The position numbers and the translations under genes are program-made. A stretch of DNA of 64,000 bases from Stenotrophomonas maltophilia. GTDB lineage: Bacteria; Pseudomonadota; Gammaproteobacteria; Xanthomonadales; Xanthomonadaceae. This document shows, in pieces, positions 7,502 through 17,047 of the stretch. The DNA lies in assembly GCF_002205165.1 (NCBI RefSeq), contig NZ_NIVS01000032.1, positions 1-64,000 on the forward strand, given 5' to 3'. The notes beneath the pieces are model-generated. The model searched no databases, was not told where the DNA came from, and was given only the letters and a program-made list of their open reading frames with translations. Every line of letters starts with the position of its first letter. The first letter of the stretch is position 1.

Positions 7502-9285
7502 CCGCGGACGCGCTCGAAGCCGTCCGCGCTCCAGTCTTCGCTGCCCACCCCGTGGTGGATGACGAACAGCCCCTGCGGATCGTAACGGCGCTTGGCGGCC
7601 TGCAGGCGAGGGTAGTTCGGCCCCCAGAACGCCTGCTGCCAGTCTTTCTGGAAGTAGTCGCTCTCGGAAACGTAGGCCGGTGCGGACGGGGCCACCGCGC
7701 TCAGTGCCTGGTAGGCGCGTGCCACGTTCAACGCACCCCGGCGTGCACGGGGCTCGTCCACGTTCAGGCCCAGGCCCGGGAAGACCGGTCCGCCGGCATT
7801 GCCGATGATGGCCAGCGCGAAGGCATCCAGCACCGCAGGATGGGTGGCGGTGTCTCGGCTGGCCGCCAGCGCGGCGGCCGGGGCGCCGAACAGGCCCTTG
7901 TTGCAGTGCAGGCCGACATCCATGTGCTCGGCTGCGGCACAGATCGCGGCCGCCGCCTGCTCCCGCCGCGCATCATCCAGCAAGCCCGACGGCAGCCAGG
8001 CCGAGGCGTAGCCGTGCAGGAACCAGCCGACCTGGCCCTGATCACCCTTCCACAGCATGTGCCGCGGCGAGGCACCCGCGCGGGTGTCCTCGGCAATGAA
8101 CCCGGGGGCATGCTGGCGGAAGAAATCGGCATCCCAGAAATCGCGGGCCGGCATCGCCATGGCCTGCAGGGGGTCGGTGATCGTGTAGCCCGGCCGTGCA
8201 CGCACCCATGCCAGGAACGGCGACCAGGTGGCTTCGGCCGCGTCGCGCGACAGCCCCTGGAACACCATCGAGACCGAGAGCCGGCGCGTGTCGGTGAAGG
8301 TGATCTGCTCGCCCCAGTGCGGGTTGCACAGGGTATCGCGGTAGAAGCGCAGCATCTCCGCCGCCAGGGCCTGCCAGCTGGCGTCGTCGCTGGCCTGGAT
8401 CTGGCAGGAGACGCCGCCGAAGGTGTCGGGCAGGGCGTGGGTGCGCAGCGTCATCCGGGTCACGATCCCGAAGCTCGCCGCGCAGCCGCCTTTCAAGGCC
8501 CAGAACAGCTCCGGGTCGTTGTCGGCGTTGACGATGCGGATCTGCCCGTCGGCGGTGACGATCTCCGCCTCGAGCAGGCTGGCGGCAGCGGTGCCATGGG
8601 CCTTGGAGAAGCTGCCGAAGCCACCACCGGTGACCAGCCCGGTCACGCCCACGGAGGTGCAGCCACCGCCCTGGACATAGCGGCCGCCACGCGTGGTGAC
8701 TGCATCGTAGGCATCGATCCACATCGCCCCGGCGCCAACGCTGACCGCCGGCTGCGGCGCCGTGCCCGGGCGGGCGTTGTGGGCGACGAACACATCGTGC
8801 AGCTCGACCTGGTTCATCGCGCGGGTCCAGACCAGCAGCGAATCCGGTGCGCAGGACGTGCCGTGGTAGCTGTGCCCACCGCCTTTGACCACCAGCCGCA
8901 GCCGGTGGGTACGGGCGAAGTTCACCGCGGCGGCGACATCGGCGCTGTTCGCGGCCGACACCACCTTGGCACTGGGTAAGGAGTGCCACGCACCGAAGTA
9001 GCCACTGGTCTGGGTCAGGGCGGGCTGGTCGCCGAGGAAGAAGGGGTTCTGCAACTGCTCCAGGGCGGCCGCGCGGGTGGCAGGGTCAGCCAGGAACGGC
9101 GACTGCGGGACCGACAGCCGGCCGCCCACTGCACGCGACAGCCGGTCCCACTCGGCCGCCGCCGGCCACGCCGCGCTCCCCGGCCGCACCCTTGCGCCGG
9201 TCGCCGCGAAGGCGGGCCCGGCCTTGAGCAGCATCGGCAGCAGCGGCAGGGTCAGCCCGGCCTTGAGGCAATCGCGTCGTTTCAT
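7498..9285 (-). CDS. Tat-exported FAD-linked oxidase, berberine-bridge type
   Basis: 595 aa. Start ATG 9285 has AGGAA 8 nt upstream; an in-frame codon at 9324 has no support. Residues 1-28 (MKRRDCLKAG, then a Leu-rich core, then AFA) form a Tat signal. The FAD_binding_4 domain runs about 100-290, with KGGGHSYHG (His138, expected 8-alpha-histidyl link) and GGGCTSVGVTG (Cys209, matching the 6-S-cysteinyl position of glucooligosaccharide oxidase). It is therefore a candidate bicovalent flavoenzyme. The C-terminal BBE segment is NYPRLQAAKRRYDP. Such enzymes oxidise sugars, alcohols or aromatic alkaloids with O2; the substrate here is unknown. It converges on the aminotransferase gene, sharing a 4-bp CTAG. 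Confidence 0.85.
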   Translation of the reverse strand: MKRRDCLKAGLTLPLLPMLLKAGPAFAATGARVRPGSAAWPAAAEWDRLSRAVGGRLSVPQSPFLADPATRAAALEQLQNPFFLGDQPALTQTSGYFGAWHSLPSAKVVSAANSADVAAAVNFARTHRLRLVVKGGGHSYHGTSCAPDSLLVWTRAMNQVELHDVFVAHNARPGTAPQPAVSVGAGAMWIDAYDAVTTRGGRYVQGGGCTSVGVTGLVTGGGFGSFSKAHGTAAASLLEAEIVTADGQIRIVNADNDPELFWALKGGCAASFGIVTRMTLRTHALPDTFGGVSCQIQASDDASWQALAAEMLRFYRDTLCNPHWGEQITFTDTRRLSVSMVFQGLSRDAAEATWSPFLAWVRARPGYTITDPLQAMAMPARDFWDADFFRQHAPGFIAEDTRAGASPRHMLWKGDQGQVGWFLHGYASAWLPSGLLDDARREQAAAAICAAAEHMDVGLHCNKGLFGAPAAALAASRDTATHPAVLDAFALAIIGNAGGPVFPGLGLNVDEPRARRGALNVARAYQALSAVAPSAPAYVSESDYFQKDWQQAFWGPNYPRLQAAKRRYDPQGLFVIHHGVGSEDWSADGFERVRG

Positions 9286-9534
9286 GGAAGTCGTTCCTGC
9301 GCTGGGCGCTGTGCGTGATGCCAATCAGTGTGATCCCGCGAAGGCCAGTGAGCATTGGGCTGGGGCTGGATGCCGGGGGGAAGGGACGAATGGTGGTGGC
9401 CCAGGGGCCACTGGTGCGAAGCAGTGACGGCGCGATGGCGGGCCGGTTGACGCATGCCCGACGCGGCATACCCTAGTCTGGTTCCATTGCGCTCGCGGCC
9501 GATGCCGGGCGGGCGTCCTACGACCTCTGGATCC

Positions 9535-12500
9535 ATGCCCACCTCGAACGACCTCACCGGCTCACTGGCCACCTTCACCCCGGCCACGCGCGCCTGGTTC
9601 AGCGCGGCGTTCACCGCGCCCACGCTGGCGCAGGACCACGCCTGGGCCGCGATCAGCGCCGGCCAGCACACGCTGGTGATCGCGCCGACCGGTTCGGGCA
9701 AGACCCTGGCCGCGTTCCTGCACGCGATCGACCAGCTGTTCCGCAGCGGTGAGCCATCCAGCGATCCGCCCGCCGATCCAGCGCCGGCGAAGAAGCGCGG
9801 CACCCGCGTGCTGTACCTCTCGCCGATCAAGGCGCTCGGGGCCGATGTGCAGCGCAACCTGCAGATTCCCTTGCAGGGCGTCAGTGCCGAGCGTGAGCGG
9901 CGCGGCGATCCGGCGGTCAACCTGTCCGTGGCGATCCGCACCGGGGATACCACGGCCGCGGAGCGGGCGCGGCTGGTCCGGCGCCCGCCCGACATCCTGA
10001 TCACCACGCCCGAATCGTTGTTCCTGATGTTGACCTCGCAGGCGCGCGAGACGCTGCGCGACGTGCATACCGTGATCATCGATGAAATCCATGCGGTGGC
10101 CGGCAGCAAGCGCGGCACCCATCTGGCGCTGAGCCTGGAGCGGCTGGAGTCCCTGCTGGCGGTGCCCGCGCAGCGCATCGGGCTGTCGGCCACGGTGCGT
10201 CCGGTCGAAGAAGTCGCGCGGTTCCTCGGGGGCGACCGCCCCGTCAGCGTGATCCATCCACCGTCGCAACGGGCGCTGGACGTGCGCATCGTCGTGCCGG
10301 TGGAGGACATGGCCGACCTGCCGCCACATCCGGGCGCGTCCGACAGCGCTGCATCCTCCGGGCGGCTGGGGTCGATCTGGCCGCACGTGGAGGCCAGCAT
10401 TCTCGATCAGGTGCTGGCGCGGCGCTCCACCATCGTGTTCGCCAATTCGCGCGGCGTGGCCGAGAAGCTGACGGCGCGGCTCAACGAGCTGCATGCCGAG
10501 CGCCTCGCGCAGAGGCCAACGCCGGGCCCGGCCGCCGAACACTATGGTTCCTTCAATGGGGGCACCGCCGCGCGCTCGGCCGGGGCGGAGGCGCTGATCG
10601 CACGTTCACACCACGGCTCGGTCTCCAAGGAGCAGCGCCGCGAGATCGAACAGGCGCTCAAATCCGGCGCGCTGCGCTGCGTGGTCGCCACCTCCAGTCT
10701 GGAACTGGGCATCGACATGGGCCTGGTCGATCTGGTCATCCAGGTCGCCGCGCCGCCCTCGGTGGCCAGCGCGCTGCAGCGGGTGGGGCGCGCCAGCCAT
10801 CAGGTGGGCGGCACCTCCACCGGCCTGGTCTATCCACGCACCCGCCGCGATCTGATCGATGCGACAGTCGCGGTGGAGCGGATGCTCGCCGGCCAGATCG
10901 AGGCTATCGACCCACCGCGCAATCCGCTGGATGTGCTGGCCCAGCAGACCGTGGCCGCTGCAGCGATGGAGACGCTGCAGGTGGAGGCGTGGTTTGCCTG
11001 CGTGCGTCGCGCCGCACCGTACCGGTCGCTGCCGCGCAGCGCTTTCGATGCCACCCTGGACATGCTGGCCGGGCGTTACCCGTCCGATGATTTCGCCGGG
11101 TTCCGCCCTCGGCTGGTCTGGAACCGTGAGACCGGTGAGCTGAGCGCGCGGCCTGGCGCGAAGCAGCTGGCGGTCACCAGCGGCGGCACCATTCCCGACC
11201 GCGGCATGTTCAGCGTGATGCTGCCCGAAGGCGAGGAACGCGCGGGGTCGCGTCGGGTAGGCGAACTGGACGAGGAAATGGTCCATGAGTCGCGGGTCAA
11301 CGATGTGATCACCCTCGGCGCGACCTCGTGGCGTATCGAACAGATCACCCATGACCAGGTGGTGGTGACCCCGGCACCGGGCCGTTCGGCGCGGCTGCCG
11401 TTCTGGCGTGGAGAGGGCGTGGGGCGGCCGGCCGAGCTGGGCGAAGCGGTCGGCGCGTTCATCGGCGCGCTGGAAGCGGCGGTCGGCGAGGGCGACGTGC
11501 CCCCGACCCTGCGGGCGCGCCTGCAGGCCGATGGGCTGGCCGACAACGCGATCGCCAACATCGTCGGCCTGCTGGGCGAACAGCGTGAGGCGACCGGCCG
11601 GCTGCCCACCGATCGCACCCTGGTGGTGGAGCGCTGCCGCGACGAGGCCGGCGACTGGCGGTTGATGCTGCATTCCCCGTATGGCCGGCGCGTGCATGAC
11701 CCGTGGGCGCTGGCGATGGCCGCGCGCATCCGCGAGCGCTGGGGCATCGATCCGGCGGTGGTGGCCAGCGACGACGGCATCATCGCGCGGCTGCCCGACG
11801 CTGCCGGCCGCCTGCCCGGGGCAGAGCTGTTCCTGTTTGAGCCGGAGCGGCTGCGCAGCGAGGTGACCCGTGCGGTGGGTGGCTCGGCCTTGTTCGCCGC
11901 CCGCTTCCGCGAATGCGCGGCGCGTGCGCTGTTGTTGCCGCGGCGTACGCCGGGCCGTCGCTCCCCGCTGTGGCAGCAGCGCCTGCGCGCGGGCGAACTG
12001 CTCGGGATCGCGCAGGGCTACCCCGAATTTCCGATCCTGATCGAAACCGCGCGCGAATGCCTGCAGGACGTCTACGATCTGGACGCACTGGACGGGTTGA
12101 TGCAGCGGCTGGCCGACGGGCGCGTGGCGATGGCCGAGGTCACCACCGAGGTGCCGTCACCGTTCGCGGCGAACCTGCTGTTCGGCTACGTCGCCGAGTT
12201 CATGTATGGCACCGACGTGCCGCTGGCCGAGCGCCGCGCGTCGGTCCTCTCGCTCGACAGCGGCCTGCTCGGCGATCTGCTCGGCCAGGTCGATCTGGGT
12301 GAACTGCTGGATCCGGTGGTGATCGATGAGGTTGGCCAGGCGCTGCAGCGCCGTGCGCCGGACCGCCGCGCCAACGGCAAGGAGGGCGTTGCCGATCTCC
12401 TGCGCGAACTGGGCCCGCTCACGGCGGCTGCGGTGGCCGCGCGCCTCATCGACGCCGAGCCGCTGCCGCTGCTGCAGGCATTGCAGACCGAGCGCCGCGC

Positions 12501-14283
12501 GATCCGGATCCTGATCGGCGGGGGCGAGCAGTGGGCTGCCATCGAAGATGCCGCACGGCTGCGTGATGCGCTGGCTGTCGCCGTGCCGGCGGACGTACCG
12601 GCTGCGTTCCTGCAGCCTGCAGCCGATCCGCTGGGCGAGTTGCTGGCGCGCTATGCCCGCAGCCACCCGCCGTTCACCACGGCCGACGCTGCGGCGGCGT
12701 TCGGGCTGGGCGTGGCCGTGGCCGATGCCGCGCTGACCCGGCTGGAGACGCAGGGCAAGCTGCTGAAAGGCACGTTCGGCGTGGTCCGCCGGCGGTCGGA
12801 GGGGGCCGGTGCGATGCCGGCACCGGTGCCCTTGGCCCGTCACGAATGGGTGAGCGAAGACGTGTTCCGGCGGCTGCGGGTGCGCTCGCTGCAGGCGGCG
12901 CGCGAGGCGACCCGGCCGGTGCCCCGCGAGGCCTACGCGCTGCTGGTGCTGGAACGGCATGGCCTGATCGCCGATGCCGCCCAGGCCGCGCGCGGCATGC
13001 AGACCCCGGCGCGCAGTGCGCTGGAGGGCATCGACGGTGTGGCGCGGGTGGTGGAACTGCTGGCCGGTGTGCCACTGCCCGCCTCGGTATGGGAGCAGCA
13101 GATCCTGCCCGCGCGGGTGGTGGACTACGCGCCCGGCCTGCTGGATGAGCTGCTCGCGACCGGCGCGGTGCTGTGGTCAGGCCATGGCCGTATCGGCGAG
13201 GACGACGGCCTGGTCGCCTTGCACCTGCAGGAGTTCGCCGCCGAGACCTTGCCGGCACTGCCGGCCAACGCGGAGCTCTCCCCGCTGCAGGCCGGCATCC
13301 TGCAGGTCCTGGCCGACGGCGGCGCCTACTTTGCCCGGCAACTGGCCGCGGCCGTGAGTGGCCAGTGGCAGCAGGCAGGCACGGCCTGCCCGGAGATCAC
13401 CCCGGAACAGTTGCACAACGCGCTCTGGGACCTGGCCTGGTCGGGCCAGGTCACCACCGACCTGTGGGCGCCTCTGCGCGCGCTGTCCGGCACGCGCCCG
13501 CCGCGACCCCGCGTGGCCAGGACCTCGCGGCGCAGCCGGGGCTTCCGCGGTATTCCGATGCACGACACGCCCACCGTCGTTGAAGGATCGCCGTCCGGCG
13601 TCGCGAGCTTCGCCGCGCCGACGCTCGCCGGCCGCTGGTCGCTGCTGCAGCGTGAGGCGGTGAGTGACACCGTGCGCGCGGTGGCGCTGGCCGAGGGCCT
13701 GCTGGATCGCCACGGCATCGTCACCCGTGGCGCGGCCGTCGCGGAAGGGATTGCCGGCGGCTTCCCGGCGTTGCAGCAGGTCTATCGCGGGATGGAGGAC
13801 ACCGGCCGCGTGCTGCGCGGGCGCTTCGTCGAAGGGCTGGGCGGTGCGCAGTTCGCTGACCGCCTGCTGGTGGACCGTCTGCGCGGGATTGCCGAGGCGC
13901 TGCGGCCGGCGGCTGCCAAGATCGCGGTCGGTCTCTCCGCGGTGGACCCGGCCAATCCGTTCGGTACGGTGCTGCCGTGGCCGGTGGATCGCACGGGACA
14001 GCGTCCGCTGCGGCGGGCCGGCGCGTTTGTGGTGATCGGCGGCGGGCGCCTGCTGATGTATCTCGCCCAGGGCGGGCGCAGCCTGCAGGTGTATCTCGCG
14101 CCGGATGATCCGTCGCTTGCCGCGGCCGCGCAGGCATTGGCCAGTGCGCTGAGGCGTGGCCGGCGCAGTCCGTTCACGCTGGAACTGATCAACGACGCGG
14201 CGGTGAAGCGCGATGCACTGATGGACGCCCTGCGTGCCGCGGGCTTTTCCAGTGCGCCCAAGGGCGTGAGCTGGGAAGGGTAA
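9535..14283 (+). CDS. lhr: Lhr-type large ATP-dependent helicase
   Basis: 1,582 aa, the full-length Lhr size, so this is not the shorter Lhr-core. Domains in order: RecA1 with Walker A APTGSGKT (near residue 50), Walker B DEIH (VIIDEIHAVAGSKRG) and motif III LSAT; RecA2 with TSSLELGIDMG and QRVGRASHQ; a winged helix and the Lhr core beta domain (SGGTIPDRGMF, YGRRVHDPWA); then the long C-terminal extension with repeated winged-helix folds. Lhr is a 3'-5' helicase linked to DNA repair and RNA-DNA hybrid unwinding. Start chosen at ATG 9535, just before the conserved LATFTPATRAWF; earlier in-frame starts at 9454 and 9502 remain possible. Confidence 0.9.
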   Translation: MPTSNDLTGSLATFTPATRAWFSAAFTAPTLAQDHAWAAISAGQHTLVIAPTGSGKTLAAFLHAIDQLFRSGEPSSDPPADPAPAKKRGTRVLYLSPIKALGADVQRNLQIPLQGVSAERERRGDPAVNLSVAIRTGDTTAAERARLVRRPPDILITTPESLFLMLTSQARETLRDVHTVIIDEIHAVAGSKRGTHLALSLERLESLLAVPAQRIGLSATVRPVEEVARFLGGDRPVSVIHPPSQRALDVRIVVPVEDMADLPPHPGASDSAASSGRLGSIWPHVEASILDQVLARRSTIVFANSRGVAEKLTARLNELHAERLAQRPTPGPAAEHYGSFNGGTAARSAGAEALIARSHHGSVSKEQRREIEQALKSGALRCVVATSSLELGIDMGLVDLVIQVAAPPSVASALQRVGRASHQVGGTSTGLVYPRTRRDLIDATVAVERMLAGQIEAIDPPRNPLDVLAQQTVAAAAMETLQVEAWFACVRRAAPYRSLPRSAFDATLDMLAGRYPSDDFAGFRPRLVWNRETGELSARPGAKQLAVTSGGTIPDRGMFSVMLPEGEERAGSRRVGELDEEMVHESRVNDVITLGATSWRIEQITHDQVVVTPAPGRSARLPFWRGEGVGRPAELGEAVGAFIGALEAAVGEGDVPPTLRARLQADGLADNAIANIVGLLGEQREATGRLPTDRTLVVERCRDEAGDWRLMLHSPYGRRVHDPWALAMAARIRERWGIDPAVVASDDGIIARLPDAAGRLPGAELFLFEPERLRSEVTRAVGGSALFAARFRECAARALLLPRRTPGRRSPLWQQRLRAGELLGIAQGYPEFPILIETARECLQDVYDLDALDGLMQRLADGRVAMAEVTTEVPSPFAANLLFGYVAEFMYGTDVPLAERRASVLSLDSGLLGDLLGQVDLGELLDPVVIDEVGQALQRRAPDRRANGKEGVADLLRELGPLTAAAVAARLIDAEPLPLLQALQTERRAIRILIGGGEQWAAIEDAARLRDALAVAVPADVPAAFLQPAADPLGELLARYARSHPPFTTADAAAAFGLGVAVADAALTRLETQGKLLKGTFGVVRRRSEGAGAMPAPVPLARHEWVSEDVFRRLRVRSLQAAREATRPVPREAYALLVLERHGLIADAAQAARGMQTPARSALEGIDGVARVVELLAGVPLPASVWEQQILPARVVDYAPGLLDELLATGAVLWSGHGRIGEDDGLVALHLQEFAAETLPALPANAELSPLQAGILQVLADGGAYFARQLAAAVSGQWQQAGTACPEITPEQLHNALWDLAWSGQVTTDLWAPLRALSGTRPPRPRVARTSRRSRGFRGIPMHDTPTVVEGSPSGVASFAAPTLAGRWSLLQREAVSDTVRAVALAEGLLDRHGIVTRGAAVAEGIAGGFPALQQVYRGMEDTGRVLRGRFVEGLGGAQFADRLLVDRLRGIAEALRPAAAKIAVGLSAVDPANPFGTVLPWPVDRTGQRPLRRAGAFVVIGGGRLLMYLAQGGRSLQVYLAPDDPSLAAAAQALASALRRGRRSPFTLELINDAAVKRDALMDALRAAGFSSAPKGVSWEG

Positions 14284-14289
14284 GCAAAA

Positions 14290-14308
14290 GGGCCGGCATT
14301 GCCGGCCC
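14290..14308. terminator. Shared hairpin between convergent lhr and OYE genes
   Basis: GGGCCGGC (14290-14297) pairs perfectly with GCCGGCCC (14301-14308) across a 3-nt loop, 6 bp after the lhr stop. The + strand lacks a T-run. On the - strand the hairpin is followed by CTTTTGC, a short U-tract, so it is a better terminator for the reductase gene than for lhr. Confidence 0.6.
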
Positions 14309-14315
14309 CGTTCGA

Positions 14316-15473
14316 TCAAGCGGCCTGCGATGTCGCGTGCCCGCGCGCGGGAACGTACGCCGGGTAGTCGATGTAGCCGGTCGCGCCGCCACCGTAGAAG
14401 GTGTCGCGATCGGCAGGCGCCAGCGGCCAGCCATGCTGCAGGCGCGCCACCAGATCCGGATTGCTGATGAAGGCGGCGCCGAATGCGGCCAGATCGATCA
14501 GGCCGGCCGCGATCAACTGCTCGGCGCGCTCGCGGGTCATGCCGCCGGCGAGGATGAGTGCGGTCCCGGGCAGATGCGGCTTGAGCGTGCGCAGCAGGCC
14601 ACTGAAGCCCGAATCGCCCGCGCCATCGACCGACTTCTGGCCGACCTTGAAACCGGACTGGTCCATCAGGTGCACATACGCCAGGCCGCGCTGCCCGATG
14701 GCCTGGATCAGGGCGGTGTAGGTCGCGTCGATCTCCGGGTACAGCGGCATGTCGAACAGCTGGCCATAGGGCGACAGACGGATCGCGGTGCGCGACGCGC
14801 CGATGCGGGCGACCACCGCGTCGATCACCTCCAGCGTGAAGCGCAGGCGGTTGTTGAGCGTCTGCGGGCCATACGCGTCGGTGCGATCATTCACCCGCGG
14901 GTTGATGAACTGCTCGTGCAGGTAGCCGTTGGCGCCGTGGATCTCCACGCCGTCGAAGCCGGCCTCGATGGCATTGGCGGCCGCCTGTGCGAAGTCGGCC
15001 ACGATGCGCGGGATCTCATCGGTCTGAAGCTGGCGAGGCGCCGGTGAGGCGACCAGCGCGGGCGTGCCGGTGTCGTCATAGCCGAACGCCTGCGCGCCGA
15101 CCGGCAGCTTCGAACTGGCGCTGACCGGACGCGCAGCGTCGGCCTGGATGGTCGGGTGGGAGACGCGGCCCACATGCCAGAGCTGCGCGAACATGCGGCT
15201 GCCCAGGGCGTGGACCGAATCGGTGGTCAGGCGCCAGCCGGCGATCTGCTCGGCGGTGAAAATGCCCGGGTTGAACAGGTAGCCCTGGCCCTCGCGGGAA
15301 ATGGGCGTGCCTTCGCTGACGATCAGGCCGGCGGTGGCGCGCTGGGCGTAATACAGCGCGGTGCGCTCGTCGGCGGCGTCATGCGGGGCACGGGCGCGTG
15401 TCAGCGGGGCCATGACCACGCGGTTGCGCAGCGGCACGCCGGCGAGGTCGAAGGTGTCGAACAGAGAGCTCAT
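14316..15473 (-). CDS. Alkene reductase, old yellow enzyme family (NemA type)
   Basis: 385 aa FMN-dependent NAD(P)H enoate reductase, cytoplasmic. Key motifs: APLTRARA near the N-terminus, SEGTPIS, the substrate-anion pair His/Asn in EIHGANGYLHEQF, NDRTDAYG, and the FMN-phosphate region LILAGGMTRERAEQL. Start ATG 15473 begins at the family's usual SLFDTFDLAG; a longer start at 15506 adds only a Pro/Ser stretch. The family reduces activated C=C bonds, quinones, N-ethylmaleimide and nitrate esters. It is divergent from a LysR gene with a dyad between them, so local LysR control is likely. The NemR-type operator found at 24177 and 24874 is absent here. Confidence 0.88.
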   Translation of the reverse strand: MSSLFDTFDLAGVPLRNRVVMAPLTRARAPHDAADERTALYYAQRATAGLIVSEGTPISREGQGYLFNPGIFTAEQIAGWRLTTDSVHALGSRMFAQLWHVGRVSHPTIQADAARPVSASSKLPVGAQAFGYDDTGTPALVASPAPRQLQTDEIPRIVADFAQAAANAIEAGFDGVEIHGANGYLHEQFINPRVNDRTDAYGPQTLNNRLRFTLEVIDAVVARIGASRTAIRLSPYGQLFDMPLYPEIDATYTALIQAIGQRGLAYVHLMDQSGFKVGQKSVDGAGDSGFSGLLRTLKPHLPGTALILAGGMTRERAEQLIAAGLIDLAAFGAAFISNPDLVARLQHGWPLAPADRDTFYGGGATGYIDYPAYVPARGHATSQAA

Positions 15474-15583
15474 GGTGGGTCCGGGAGAGGGGAAGGGGGA
15501 GGGCATGGCGGGATCGCCAGACGCCTGACCTCATCCTATGGGCGTGCGATATCCGTCACAATCGGGCCATCCGGCAAATAACT

Positions 15584-15600
15584 ATTGCTGGAATCGCAAT
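15584..15600. promoter_or_regulatory. Candidate LysR operator between the OYE and lysR genes
   Basis: ATTGC (15584-15588), a 7-bp spacer, then GCAAT (15596-15600). The inner part is a T-N11-A core with TGC/GCA arms (15586-15598), the standard LysR-type binding form. It sits 22 bp before the lysR ATG and about 110 bp upstream of the reductase start. Confidence 0.55.
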
Positions 15601-15621
15601 TAAGATGCCGAGGCCTTCCCC

Positions 15622-16551
15622 ATGCAGCTCAAAGCGCTCCGCTATTTCCTTACCGTCGCCGCCACCGGCAGCTTCCTGGCCACGGCGCGGCACTACCGCG
15701 TTCCGGCCTCGTCGGTGTCGCGCTTCATCGCCGCGCTGGAGCAGGATGTGGGGCAGCAGTTGTTCTACCGCAGCACGCGCGCGGTCCGGCTGACCGAAGC
15801 CGGCGAGCAGTTCCACCTGCAGGTGCGCGATGCCGTGGATCTGCTGGATGAAGCGGTCGAACAGCTGGAAGGCCGCGACGCGGAACTGCGCGGCCTGATC
15901 CGCATCAACGCGCCCGAATCGCTGGGGCGGCTGCACATCGCGCATATCGTCAACACGCTGCAGGCCAGATACCCCGAGCTGATCGTAGAACTCACGCTCA
16001 CCGACACGCTGATCGATCCGGTGCAGGAGGGCGTGGACATCACCATCCGGGTCGGGCCGCTGGTGGACTCCGGGCTGATCGGCAAAGTCATCGCCCCGCA
16101 CCGGAACATCCTCGCCGCCAGCCCGGCCTATCTGGCCGCGCATGGCACGCCGCAGCGCCCCGAGGATCTGCTGCAGCATCAGTGCCTGGTCTACAAGGGA
16201 CAGCTGGGCATCCAGAAGTGGTACTTCCGCGCTACGCCGGAGGCACCGTTCAAGGCCTTGAACGTGACCGGACCGCTGCGCAGCAACAATGCCGAAGCGC
16301 TGCTGGCCGCGGCCATCGCCGGGCGCGGTGTGGTGCTGTTCCCGACCTGGCTGTTCAACGCGGAAACCCTCCAAGGTGGCGGCATGGTCAAGCTGCTCGG
16401 CGAGTGGGAGTTCTCCCCGCAGTCCGAGCGCGTGCACCTGCAGCTGCTCTCACCGGAAAACAAGCTGCGCTCGCGCAAGGTCCGCGAGGTCTCGGCATTC
16501 CTGACCGATGCGATCGGGTCGCCGCCGTATTGGGATCTGGCCGATCCCTGA
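15622..16551 (+). CDS. LysR-family transcriptional regulator (next to the alkene reductase)
   Basis: 309 aa. N-terminal winged HTH at residues 1-60 (LRYFLTVAATGSFLATARHYRV, then SSVSRFIAALEQDVGQQLFYR), linker helix to about 90, and periplasmic-binding-like effector domain (IRINAPESLGRLHI, then ITIRVGPL) to the end. It closely follows the usual LysR length. Divergent from the old-yellow-enzyme gene, so it probably controls that gene and itself through the dyad at 15584-15600. The inducer cannot be read from the sequence. Confidence 0.88.
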   Translation: MQLKALRYFLTVAATGSFLATARHYRVPASSVSRFIAALEQDVGQQLFYRSTRAVRLTEAGEQFHLQVRDAVDLLDEAVEQLEGRDAELRGLIRINAPESLGRLHIAHIVNTLQARYPELIVELTLTDTLIDPVQEGVDITIRVGPLVDSGLIGKVIAPHRNILAASPAYLAAHGTPQRPEDLLQHQCLVYKGQLGIQKWYFRATPEAPFKALNVTGPLRSNNAEALLAAAIAGRGVVLFPTWLFNAETLQGGGMVKLLGEWEFSPQSERVHLQLLSPENKLRSRKVREVSAFLTDAIGSPPYWDLADP

Positions 16552-16630
16552 GTCCATCGGACCATCGGCACCCCCGTCACGCCGGGGATGGCAGGATCGG
16601 AGAGATTCGCCCCCTCACCAGGAGACCACC

Positions 16631-17047
16631 ATGGCTTCGACCGTTGTCCTGACCCGATCGTGGGTCATCCATCCGTTCCACGCCGCTGTGTTGGGCGGCG
16701 TGCTGCCGTTGTTCCTCGGCGCACTGCTGGCTGACTACGCGTATTGGCGTTCGTACGAGATCCAGTGGGCCAACTTCGCGTCCTGGCTGCTGATCGGGGC
16801 GATGGTGATGACCACGCTGGCGCTGCTGTGCGGGATCGTTGGTGTGGTTCGTGGCAGTCGCAAGCTCGCTTACGTGGTGATTCTGGCGGTGACCTGGGGC
16901 GTGGGCTTCATCAACTGCCTGCACCATGCGCGCGACGCGTGGGCGGTGATGCCGGCGGGCCTGGTGCTCTCGGTGATCCTGACCGTGCTGGCGCTGATCG
17001 CCACCTGGGTGGGCCTGTCCAGCCTGCGCGTGGGGGGTGTGCGATGA
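16631..17047 (+). CDS. DUF2231 family four-helix membrane protein
   Basis: 138 aa. Four hydrophobic segments: about 18-38, 48-72, 78-96 and 105-130. The HPFHAAVLGGVLPLFLGALL opening matches DUF2231 proteins (normally HP-x-HP). Start ATG 16631 follows GGAGACCACC. The stop overlaps the next start (ATGA). Family members often stand beside PQQ sugar dehydrogenases or cytochromes, and a membrane partner role in electron transfer is plausible but unproven. Confidence 0.7.
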   Translation: MASTVVLTRSWVIHPFHAAVLGGVLPLFLGALLADYAYWRSYEIQWANFASWLLIGAMVMTTLALLCGIVGVVRGSRKLAYVVILAVTWGVGFINCLHHARDAWAVMPAGLVLSVILTVLALIATWVGLSSLRVGGVR

